Below, one piece after another: positions 15,815 to 22,122 of a DNA stretch of 22,213 bases (the stretch's first letter is position 1; every line of letters starts with the position of its first letter). Position numbers and translations under genes: made by a program. Location of the stretch: IMG/VR virus record IMGVR_UViG_3300030328_001862, positions 1 through 22,213 of that record; one strand, 5' to 3'. This DNA is from a virus. The notes below the pieces were generated by a model that worked only from the letters and a program-made list of their open reading frames with translations, did not search any database and had not been told where the DNA came from.

Positions 15815-16067
15815 CTTTAGAATTAAGAAGTGATTGGTATAAAGAAGAATCATAAGTCTTAGACTTACCCTCTTCACGTTTTATGAGGCGGTTCAGATAC
15901 CAAGCAGCTTTCTTGAGATCTTCAATACCATTCTTACCCTCATAACGGGTCACGTATTTTATAACGTTACCCTCAAGAAAATCAAATGCGTGACTCTCAA
16001 TATAGTCAATACATTCGATTACTTCTTCATCTCCGTAACCGTAGTAAGAAGGGTTGGTGGGGTCCAT
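15747..16067 (-). CDS. DUF3310 family protein (possible nucleotide kinase-like)
   Basis: The 106-residue protein starts at ATG 16067, 49 bases inside the exonuclease gene. Residues 5-62 carry the DUF3310 pattern: NPSYYGYG, EVIECIDYIE, FDFLEGNVIKYVTRYEGKNG and EDLKKAAWYLNRLI. This family includes small phage proteins, and T7 gp1.7 (a nucleotide kinase) carries a related segment, so a role in nucleotide metabolism is plausible given the MazG-like and reductase genes that follow. Residues 70-106 are Ser/Lys/Asp-rich and probably disordered. The activity itself cannot be read from the sequence. Confidence 0.82.
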   Translation of the reverse strand: MDPTNPSYYGYGDEEVIECIDYIESHAFDFLEGNVIKYVTRYEGKNGIEDLKKAAWYLNRLIKREEGKSKTYDSSLYQSLLNSKDEDLELSTSKGVDGKRWATSDC

Positions 16068-16795
16068 AATTCAATTTCATCTAGGGTGTACTCAGTGTCC
16101 CGTAATATACGGGCTAAACGGGCTTGTCTCAACGCATGGTCTTCACTGAGACCCTTCTTTTCATATTGCTCTACTACAACTCTCCATGAGGAGGCAAGTG
16201 AGAATCGCTCCAATGGTATAAGTTTTTGTGCCGTTTTCGGACCAATACCAGGGCAGCCACTATAGCCGTCAGTGGAGTCGCCACTAAGGCACTGTTGTAG
16301 AAAAAAGGCATCACCTTGCTCCTCTGTAATTAGATCAATGTCTCCATCATCACTTAGATGGAAACCAGGTATTTGGTTTAGATCCTTATCACCCGACCAA
16401 ATAATAGGGGTTTTATCAGCATTGCGAGTGGCAAGAATGCCAATAACATCATCTGCTTCTAATCTCCACCAACATTCAGAAAGGTAATCTTTTTCTAACC
16501 TCCTTCGACACTCCTTAAAACCAACTGGTTTAACTCTGTGTCTAGTAGCCCTTCTATTACCCTTATAGGTTGGATCAACTTTTTTACGAAAGTTATCAGG
16601 GCTACTCCAACATAAGGTTGTCCACTTAGCTTTAGTTTGACTCTTCTTGATGCTTAATAAGTCATCAAAAAGCATCAAAGCCTCCCTTATAGGAAGGTGT
16701 GTTGTGACTATATCTTCCATCCATTCTATCTCAACCTCACAAGCTGAGACAGCCTTGAATAAAAGCATATCTGCATCAACTATTAACCAAGTCAT
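16019..16795 (-). CDS. 5'-3' exonuclease, gp6-like (FEN family)
   Basis: ATG 16795 is chosen because AAGGAG lies four bases upstream and the protein then begins MTWLIVDADML, the usual first strand of the fold. The 258 residues carry the FEN/5'-nuclease metal sites: Asp7, Glu113-Ala-Asp115-Asp116 (LEADD), Asp136 and Asp138 (SGDKDLNQIPG), and Asp173/Asp176 (GDSTDGYSG). The helix-three-turn-helix follows at about 181-190 (CPGIGPKTA). YKGNRR at 77-82 is also typical. In T7 this enzyme removes RNA primers and degrades host DNA to recycle nucleotides. It overlaps the endonuclease VII-like gene by 20 bases. Confidence 0.93.
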   Translation of the reverse strand: MTWLIVDADMLLFKAVSACEVEIEWMEDIVTTHLPIREALMLFDDLLSIKKSQTKAKWTTLCWSSPDNFRKKVDPTYKGNRRATRHRVKPVGFKECRRRLEKDYLSECWWRLEADDVIGILATRNADKTPIIWSGDKDLNQIPGFHLSDDGDIDLITEEQGDAFFLQQCLSGDSTDGYSGCPGIGPKTAQKLIPLERFSLASSWRVVVEQYEKKGLSEDHALRQARLARILRDTEYTLDEIELWTPPTLLTTVTEMKK

Positions 16796-17171
16796 CACTC
16801 TCCTTACTATCATCTTCCACATTATGCACACCTTCTAGATAATCCACAGCCAATTGGACACCTTCAATAGTGTCACCTAACTTACCTATAGCTGTATTGC
16901 AGTTACTACATAACCAACCTCTATGCTCATTAGTGTCGTGGCAATGATCAAAAACAAGTAATTCAGAAGTATCCCCACAACATTCGCATGGGGTACCCAA
17001 ATCTGGTGTATCAAATTTTCGTCTTAATTTATAGTATTCATTCATCTTTTCATTATTACAACTTTTACACTCAGGTCTAAACCAAGTACCGTTCTTAGCG
17101 AACTGGTCAATTGGTTTTACTTGTCTACAAAGTTTGCACTGTTTAGTGACATTCTGCCCAATTTTTGCCAA
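16776..17171 (-). CDS. Endonuclease VII-like HNH nuclease with N-terminal zinc site
   Basis: The C-terminal part shows the recombination endonuclease VII pattern: CECCG, then LLVFDHCHDTNEHRGWLC and SNCNTAIG, with a DTIEGVQLAVDYL helix. Two Cys pairs bracket this HNH fold. Upstream, CKLC (about residues 12-15) and CKSC form a further zinc-binding element, as in many phage relatives. The start is inferred: no ATG or GTG fits near the end of the polymerase gene, whereas TTG 17171 has GGAA seven bases upstream and gives 131 residues with a 29-base overlap; ATG 17234 would add 21 residues. The enzyme resolves branched DNA. It is odd to find it together with endonuclease I, which has a similar job. 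Confidence 0.8.
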   Translation of the reverse strand: MAKIGQNVTKQCKLCRQVKPIDQFAKNGTWFRPECKSCNNEKMNEYYKLRRKFDTPDLGTPCECCGDTSELLVFDHCHDTNEHRGWLCSNCNTAIGKLGDTIEGVQLAVDYLEGVHNVEDDSKESDDLVNS

Positions 17172-18945
17172 TTTTATATTCCGATTCGATCTCAATCCGC
17201 ATACTAAACTGTTTTCCTGCAATTTTCGACGCATTAGTAGCGATTCCCGCCAACTTTTCAGCAAAAGGAGCTTTAACAGCAAATTGGATCTCATCGTGGA
17301 CATGAGCTAAGAATGTCCAATCTGTGCCATAAACTAACCCAGCTTTTGTTATCTCTTTGTAGCAAATGTTGTACCAAGCTTTACTAAGAATTGCACCCAT
17401 AGACTGTAAACAGAAATTAAGTGCAGAATGTGATGATCTTATTTTAATAGGTCTACCATCTAAACCTTTAATTTTACCCTCTGCTTCTGCTTTAGCTGTT
17501 ATTCTTTTAGTAAGCTCTGCTAAAGCTGGCATATTTTTGTAATATCTTTGCTTTAGTTTTTTCCCATCCTGACCTGTGATATTGGTAAGGCGTTCATAGC
17601 CAGCACCATAAATTAGGGCATAGAAAAATGTTTTTGCAGCATCACGAGTGGGTAGTCCTGCAGCCTTCTGATTAGCGGTGTGAATGTCGCCCTCTATGAC
17701 TTCACGTATGAATTTACCGTTATCAAAAGGCTGAAGGATGTGAGCTAAGCATCTAGCTTCGATTCCAGAGAGATCAACGCCCACCTGCTTGGGGGAGCCC
17801 CCTTCTACCATAGGACTCTTCTTATTTACTCGTCCCTTTAGGGATGAACAATTTGGTAGGACATTAGGTCCAAACAGAGTTCGGCACTCCGTACCCAGAA
17901 CTGACCTAACGGCAGGAATCTGGGACATATTGGGGTGGACGTGGGAAGCTCTCATTGTGGCACATCCGCAAGTAATCACGCTGCCGTGAATACGATTGTC
18001 TGTACTTACCAATTTCAACCAAGCACTCTTTCCAGTACTTAACTGACTTAGGCGTTTTTGGAGCGTTAAAAAAGATACGAAATCTTCAGCTCCAGGGATT
18101 CCCTTCAAGATTGTTTCATCAATCTTGGCTTTACCAGTCTCTGTGAACTCAGTTGAACTCCACTTCAAATGAGTTCCTAGTACCCAAGCTATATGATCCC
18201 TTGAATTTGGGTTCAAAGGAGACAAGCGACACATAGATGCACCGTCTATATATCCCCTGTTTTTATCAACACGCTTAGGAGTGAAAATCCCACCATCAAC
18301 GAAAGGGAACCGTTGTCTCAATCTCTCGTCAAGGTCGTTTAACTGTGAAACAATCTTAGCTTCTAGTTCTAATGCTCCTTCAACATCGAAATAGAAACCA
18401 GATCGTTCTTGTTTCGAGATTAGAGTGGCAAACTCCATCTCAAGGATAACGGCTGAAGGTGATCCGTTAGCCTTCGGCTGCAGCCTGGTCCAAAGTTTAG
18501 CGGTTACGTCAACATCGCACTTACATCTGTCTGCTATTTCTTTGGTTAGAACACTAAAATCTTTTAAATCTGCGTGTTTTTTATGGAGAGAAAGTCTATG
18601 ACCGTAAGCCTCTAAAGAATGTCTACCGTAGAGGTGGATAGGCATATTTTTCCATTTATGTTTAAAGTCAATATCTAATATGTCAGGCCAAAACATACGA
18701 CCCAATATCAATGTATCTATTACTTGTCCTTTAGGTTTGAAGTTCGGATATAAGTGCTGAATGCAGGGAATATCATAAGCACAAATGTTATGCCCAATGA
18801 TAGTTGAAGCATCCTCCAGTAGGGGTAGCCATTCAGATGGGTCTTTATATAGGGATGTAGTAGTTCCATCGTTAATAGCACAACAATGGATCTTGGTTAC
18901 ATCGCTAATCTTTAGACCGTTTGTTTCTATATCGAAGATCAGCAT
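17143..18945 (-). CDS. DNA polymerase, family A, gp5-like with 3'-5' exonuclease
   Basis: ATG 18945 is chosen: AAGG lies nine bases upstream and the protein then starts directly with the exonuclease strand MLIFDIETNG. It has 600 residues (T7 gp5 704). Exonuclease motifs: Asp5/Glu7, Asn53-Asp58 (GHNICAYDI), and Asp144 after HSLEAYGHRL. Polymerase motif A has Asp391 (GVDLSGIEAR), motif B Arg434, Lys438 and Tyr442 (RDAAKTFFYALIYG), and motif C His550-Asp551-Glu552 (HVHDEIQF). It ends NWAECH, like the T7 C-terminus. Tyr442 corresponds to T7 Tyr526 (E. coli Phe762). The thumb segment that in T7 carries the thioredoxin-binding loop is clearly shorter here. It replicates the phage genome with primase/helicase and SSB. 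Confidence 0.95.
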   Translation of the reverse strand: MLIFDIETNGLKISDVTKIHCCAINDGTTTSLYKDPSEWLPLLEDASTIIGHNICAYDIPCIQHLYPNFKPKGQVIDTLILGRMFWPDILDIDFKHKWKNMPIHLYGRHSLEAYGHRLSLHKKHADLKDFSVLTKEIADRCKCDVDVTAKLWTRLQPKANGSPSAVILEMEFATLISKQERSGFYFDVEGALELEAKIVSQLNDLDERLRQRFPFVDGGIFTPKRVDKNRGYIDGASMCRLSPLNPNSRDHIAWVLGTHLKWSSTEFTETGKAKIDETILKGIPGAEDFVSFLTLQKRLSQLSTGKSAWLKLVSTDNRIHGSVITCGCATMRASHVHPNMSQIPAVRSVLGTECRTLFGPNVLPNCSSLKGRVNKKSPMVEGGSPKQVGVDLSGIEARCLAHILQPFDNGKFIREVIEGDIHTANQKAAGLPTRDAAKTFFYALIYGAGYERLTNITGQDGKKLKQRYYKNMPALAELTKRITAKAEAEGKIKGLDGRPIKIRSSHSALNFCLQSMGAILSKAWYNICYKEITKAGLVYGTDWTFLAHVHDEIQFAVKAPFAEKLAGIATNASKIAGKQFSMRIEIESEYKIGKNWAECH

Positions 18946-19147
18946 CGATGTGGACCTTGAGCTTGTTGGAATAGCAATGGTTGATGACTTCTCGGAGCTG
19001 ATTTTTATCGAAGGAGTACACGTAGTCATTGGATTTAAAAAAGTTTGAAAGGGTTCTTTTAGCTTTTTCAGTTGCTGTAAAGGCTGATACCTTTAAACGG
19101 TTTACCTTTCTCAGATAAACATCAAAAATCGGATTCAATAAATTCAT
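18905..19147 (-). CDS. 80-residue unknown protein between primase/helicase and polymerase
   Basis: ATG 19147 lies 26 bases inside the end of primase/helicase and the stop lies 41 bases inside the polymerase gene, so the gene spans a 176-base gap that would otherwise be empty. The protein begins MNLLNPIFDVYLRKVNRLKV and is basic, with KAKRTLSNFFKSNDYVY and KLKVHIDADLRYRNKRSKD. No known motif is seen. T7 carries small genes (4.3, 4.5, 4.7) in the same place. The basic charge would fit nucleic acid binding, but that is only suggestive. Both ends overlapping neighbours is the usual style here, which supports a real gene. Confidence 0.6.
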   Translation of the reverse strand: MNLLNPIFDVYLRKVNRLKVSAFTATEKAKRTLSNFFKSNDYVYSFDKNQLREVINHCYSNKLKVHIDADLRYRNKRSKD

Positions 19148-20738
19148 CTTTAATTACCGCATTATCATCTAGCGGTAACATTCTGCCAGTTTTTTCGCAA
19201 TACTTCACACTTCCTGCAATTCCCAACCAACCTGTAAATCTATTTTTCATAACTCTAACCTTACACTCAGAACTATTCTCAGACTGTTGTGAGCGTTCCA
19301 ATCCAAGGCAAATGTCACTTAGTTGAGCTATGCTCGCAGATCCTCTAAGCCCTGAGAGTGAGATCTGTTGACCATCCTCATAACCTTTATCTCCTGAAGG
19401 TCTTCTTAGATGGCTAACTAATATCATTCCACAGTTTGTTTCTTCTACAAAAGATCTCAATTTTGTTACCGTTTGGTCGATTGCCCTCCTCTCATCTTGA
19501 GCCTGGTCCATACCGCTGACCAATATCGATAAATGATCAAAGATAATGAAGCTACAATCCAAAGCACTAACACAATAACGTATCCGATTAAGAAGAACGG
19601 TAGTATCAAGACTCCCAAAATGGTCGTAGAAAAAGACATTCCCCTTACCGAGGGTCTCGTCGAACGCTGTTTCAATTTGCTCATCTGTAAAATCTCCTCT
19701 GTCAATGTGTAGTGGATGATTAAGGTTAATACCGACAAATCTTCTCGCAGTTCTGAGATTGTTCTCTTCAAGCGAGATAACTGCAATCTTTTGATTCTGT
19801 TTAACTGCAAGGTTGTAAGCGATTTCATTAACAAATGTCGATTTGCCCTGACCCGTACCTGCACAGACAGTCACTAATTCTGAGCGACGTAGACCATGAA
19901 GCTTGTCATCTAGGAAAGGATAGCCGTATTCAACACTATCTACTTTAGGGTCTTCTAATACTGAAACTTTTAAAGTATTTCCATTAACAAGACCGTCGGG
20001 TTCATATTCTTTAGCGTTAAAAACCATACCAACTATGGCTTTATGATCTCCTGCTTGAAGAGCCTCATTAGCATCCTTATAACCATTAACAACTCCTATC
20101 TTCCCAACTCTAGGTGGCAGTAGTTGGACATCTCTTAAGGCTGCTTTCTGACCAGCTACATCATCGTCATAGCAGAAAATAACAGTCTCAAAGGTGAGCA
20201 ACCATGATAGTTGAGATTTAATTACTTTATTACCAGACTCAGCACCATTTGGTAGGGATACAGCGGGCCAGCCTGGTCTAGTTTGCATATAAGAAAGAGC
20301 ATCGTACTCCCCTTCAAAAATGACTATAAGTTTATTGTTACCTCCCCACTTCTCTTGGAATAAGAAACGGTTATCAGGGTTAGTACCGTGCATTAAGAAG
20401 TTCTTCCCCTTCTTACGAATCTTGTAACCAGTTAATACACGGTCATTACTATATATAGGAGTGAAGTAAGCAGGTTCCCCACCATGCATACCTTTCTTAT
20501 AGTCAGCTTTTTTACAAGCCTCTGCTTTTAATTTGCGAGTTGGTATATCTACATACTCACCTATTACAGGCTCAATCTCTTGGATTGAAGTTTTAAAAGA
20601 GTTCATGGGTTGTGAAAGGGGTGAAGAATGTATTGCGTAAGAACAACCAGGAGTAAAGCATTTTTGACTGCCATCTTCCCATATAGCTACGTTGTCCCTA
20701 GAACCGCATAAGGGGCAAGAGCTTTTAATAACTGACAT
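19122..20738 (-). CDS. Primase/helicase, gp4-like
   Basis: This 538-residue bifunctional protein (T7 gp4A 566) unwinds the fork and makes RNA primers. The zinc site has Cys8, Cys11, Cys27 and Cys32. The TOPRIM fold shows Glu142 (IFEGEYDAL) and Asp191-193 (FCYDDDVAGQ). The RecA-type helicase half has Walker A at 294-301 (GTGQGKST), Glu324/325 (SLEE), Walker B at 398-402 (IIFDH), His443 (LVSHLRRP) and the DNA-binding region SLSGLRGSASIAQLSD at 460-475. The ATG is eight bases after GGAGG, a strong ribosome binding site that is itself the 3' arm of the terminator at 20741-20771. No internal start producing a separate helicase-only form is obvious. Confidence 0.95.
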   Translation of the reverse strand: MSVIKSSCPLCGSRDNVAIWEDGSQKCFTPGCSYAIHSSPLSQPMNSFKTSIQEIEPVIGEYVDIPTRKLKAEACKKADYKKGMHGGEPAYFTPIYSNDRVLTGYKIRKKGKNFLMHGTNPDNRFLFQEKWGGNNKLIVIFEGEYDALSYMQTRPGWPAVSLPNGAESGNKVIKSQLSWLLTFETVIFCYDDDVAGQKAALRDVQLLPPRVGKIGVVNGYKDANEALQAGDHKAIVGMVFNAKEYEPDGLVNGNTLKVSVLEDPKVDSVEYGYPFLDDKLHGLRRSELVTVCAGTGQGKSTFVNEIAYNLAVKQNQKIAVISLEENNLRTARRFVGINLNHPLHIDRGDFTDEQIETAFDETLGKGNVFFYDHFGSLDTTVLLNRIRYCVSALDCSFIIFDHLSILVSGMDQAQDERRAIDQTVTKLRSFVEETNCGMILVSHLRRPSGDKGYEDGQQISLSGLRGSASIAQLSDICLGLERSQQSENSSECKVRVMKNRFTGWLGIAGSVKYCEKTGRMLPLDDNAVIKDEFIESDF

Positions 20739-20740
20739 TT

Positions 20741-20771
20741 AAAAAACCTCCAGTAGGGATCTCCCTGGAGG
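20741..20771 (-). terminator. Rho-independent terminator between endonuclease I and primase/helicase, containing the primase ribosome binding site
   Basis: On the minus strand CCTCCAG (20771-20765) pairs perfectly with CTGGAGG (20753-20747) across an 11-base loop, and TTTTTT (20746-20741) follows. The last five bases of the stem, GGAGG, sit eight bases before the primase ATG (20738-20736). The element is thus a terminator for the ssb-endonuclease transcript and, for transcripts that read through, a hairpin that would hide the ribosome binding site of the next gene. On the plus strand only a short T run follows. Confidence 0.8.
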
Positions 20772-20805
20772 CTTTTAAGGTAACCCTTTCAACGTACCAA
20801 TCGAA

Positions 20806-21201
20806 CTATAACAGAGTCCATCGTCTTGGCAAGTGTGGTCCCTTACACCAGGGGATATTATGTTTGTCACACCATTGGGAATAAGTCATCTTTGCAGTAC
20901 GACTTAACTTTTGATGTGGTTTTTGGAAACACATTCTGATATCTACATCAGGGTGTTGTTCCTTAAAGAGTCGGATAAGTCTTCTGTCGTCACTGTCAAA
21001 CATACCCTTAATTTCAACCACGATATTGTTAGCTAAAACAAGATCAGGTGTATAAGAACGAGGGATCACTATGTCGTACTTATGTTTTTCGTATTCAAAG
21101 TGAACCCCCTGCTCTTTAAGGTTGTGAGCTACATCCGACTCAAAGCCCGATCTAAAACCATCTCTTGTACGTTTTCCGTACTTATGGAATCTTCGGGCCA
21201 T
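20806..21201 (-). CDS. Endonuclease I, gp3-like Holliday junction resolvase
   Basis: At 131 residues it is close to T7 endonuclease I (149). The catalytic set of the T7 enzyme (Glu20, Asp55, Glu65, Lys67) has clear counterparts: Glu21 (SGFESDVA), Asp53 (YTPDLVL), and Glu63 and Lys65 (VVEIKG). YDIVIPRSYTPD and the spacing of these residues fit the nuclease fold. The enzyme cuts branched and cruciform DNA and helps break host DNA. The gene begins five bases after the ssb stop with GAGG near the ATG, and is followed by a terminator. Together with ssb it probably forms the first transcription unit of the minus strand. Confidence 0.92.
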   Translation of the reverse strand: MARRFHKYGKRTRDGFRSGFESDVAHNLKEQGVHFEYEKHKYDIVIPRSYTPDLVLANNIVVEIKGMFDSDDRRLIRLFKEQHPDVDIRMCFQKPHQKLSRTAKMTYSQWCDKHNIPWCKGPHLPRRWTLL

Positions 21202-21206
21202 ATCCT

Positions 21207-21800
21207 CTAGAAATCGAGATCTTCGTCAGATACAGTAGCAGCTTTCTTAGCAGATTTCTTTCTTACATTTGGCTTGGATTGTTTAAAGCCATCAGTCTTA
21301 CCAAATTCTGCTTCAAGATCTAACTCTCCACTGTCAGAAGCCTCGAAAGTTATAGCCTCGATAACCTGGACAGCACGAGGTCTTAATCTCATACCACCTC
21401 TAGGACTTTTAGGTGAAATAGGCATGATTACACTGCTCACTTGAACAGTTGTACCCTCTCTAAGAAGAGTACCTTCATCAAGAGCTTCAAGATCACCATC
21501 TACTACAGGAAATGGATGCTCTTCGTACTTAGGCTTAGCACATAAACGGACAGTAACAGTTCCATCATCGTTTTCGTCCCAAGGCTCATCAAAAAATCTT
21601 TTACCTCCTGTTTGCTTCTTATAGAAAGCACAGGCTTGTTCATATTCAGTAGTAAGAGTATCTAGAAGTTTACCTTCAGGGTCTGAAACCCTAACTCTTA
21701 TGCGAAAGTCAGTAGGTTCGTTCTTGTAAGTAGGTTCTTCCCAAAAATTAGGAACGTAACCTTCAAGTTTTCCACTGAACTTAAGCTTTGTGTAAGCCAT
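21207..21800 (-). CDS. Single-stranded DNA binding protein, gp2.5-like
   Basis: At 197 residues it is similar to T7 gp2.5 (232). The N-terminal and middle parts suit an OB-fold with beta strands (DFRIRVRVSDPEGKLL, GTVTVRLCAKP, GTTVQVSSVIMPI). The C-terminal tail is acidic and ends in SDEDLDF; in T7 the acidic tail with terminal Phe is needed to contact polymerase and helicase. A basic stretch (VRKKSAKKAA) precedes the tail. It coats single-stranded DNA and coordinates replication proteins. It is the first gene of the minus-strand block, starting at ATG 21800 beside a 149-base intergenic region; no close ribosome binding site is visible. Confidence 0.88.
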   Translation of the reverse strand: MAYTKLKFSGKLEGYVPNFWEEPTYKNEPTDFRIRVRVSDPEGKLLDTLTTEYEQACAFYKKQTGGKRFFDEPWDENDDGTVTVRLCAKPKYEEHPFPVVDGDLEALDEGTLLREGTTVQVSSVIMPISPKSPRGGMRLRPRAVQVIEAITFEASDSGELDLEAEFGKTDGFKQSKPNVRKKSAKKAATVSDEDLDF

Positions 21801-21949
21801 GATAGTAATGCTGAAAGACCTCTTAAACGGTAATCAAAGGAACGTAAATTTTAAAGGTTGTTTTGTGCCACTACTTCAATTGGTCTACTAATATATTGAA
21901 ATGCCCTTTAAAGGGGCTGTTTTTAAAGATTTATTAAAAGTACCTTAAA
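21801..21949. promoter_or_regulatory. Divergent intergenic region between ssb and plus-strand genes
   Basis: These 149 A/T-rich bases separate minus-strand ssb from plus-strand genes and must carry start signals in both directions. On the minus strand TTGAAG (21879-21874) and TAAAAT (21853-21848) resemble -35 and -10 boxes, but the gap of 20 is long. On the plus strand TAATAT at 21889-21894 is a possible -10. The inverted repeat TTCAAT/ATTGAA (21875-21880, 21895-21900) and repeated TTTAAA-containing words are also present. None is convincing by itself. Confidence 0.4.
21903..21924 (+). terminator. Possible weak terminator hairpin in the divergent region
   Basis: GCCC and GGGC (21903-21906, 21914-21917) around a seven-base loop are followed on the plus strand by TGTTTTT. 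The region includes the perfect palindrome CCCTTTAAAGGG (21904-21915). No gene lies upstream on the plus strand, so it would end only a short transcript or transcription leaving ssb in the antisense direction. The stem is short, so it may instead be a protein-binding palindrome. Confidence 0.3.
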
Positions 21950-22087
21950 ATGCCTTCAAAGACTATTAACATTACCAAGAGTAATGAGAATCAAAAGAGT
22001 ATTAATAATGCTAAGGAGGTAGATGAAGATAAGAAACAACCCCTTTTCGTGACAACCGAAAGGAAGAGAACAGTTCATTGGGGTTAA
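21950..22087 (+). CDS. Small unknown plus-strand protein, 45 residues
   Basis: From ATG 21950 the frame runs 45 codons to TAA. The peptide begins MPSKTINITKSNENQKSI, is rich in Asn, Lys and Glu, and ends KRTVHWG; no motif is recognised. There is no ribosome binding site before the ATG. It reads away from ssb and precedes the secreted protein by 35 bases. Phage early regions often carry such small genes, but the frame could be chance, and structured RNA elements inside it (see findings) offer another reading of this stretch. Confidence 0.4.
   Translation: MPSKTINITKSNENQKSINNAKEVDEDKKQPLFVTTERKRTVHWG
22012..22020 (+). promoter_or_regulatory. Perfect anti-16S Shine-Dalgarno match inside the 45-codon frame
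   Basis: TAAGGAGGT matches all nine bases complementary to the end of bacterial 16S rRNA. An ATG follows at 22023, giving only MKIRNNPFS before TGA at 22052. The spacing of two to three bases is short for efficient starting, but the match is the best in the window and may have a leader-peptide or RNA-level role. Confidence 0.4.
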
Positions 22088-22122
22088 GAAGTTATACTTA
22101 GGTAGTACTTTTGATACAAACA

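Noticed and set aside
18946-19029. Longer N-terminus of the DNA polymerase
   Set aside because: The extra 28 residues are Ser/Thr-rich without family similarity and lie over the 80-residue gene; ATG 18945 starts at the exonuclease strand with AAGG upstream.
22023-22110. Glutamine (glnA / downstream-peptide) riboswitch, suggested by ACAACCGAAAGGAA and GTTCAT words
   Set aside because: The words are not in the order I recall for that motif and the closing stem is not found, so the resemblance is probably chance.
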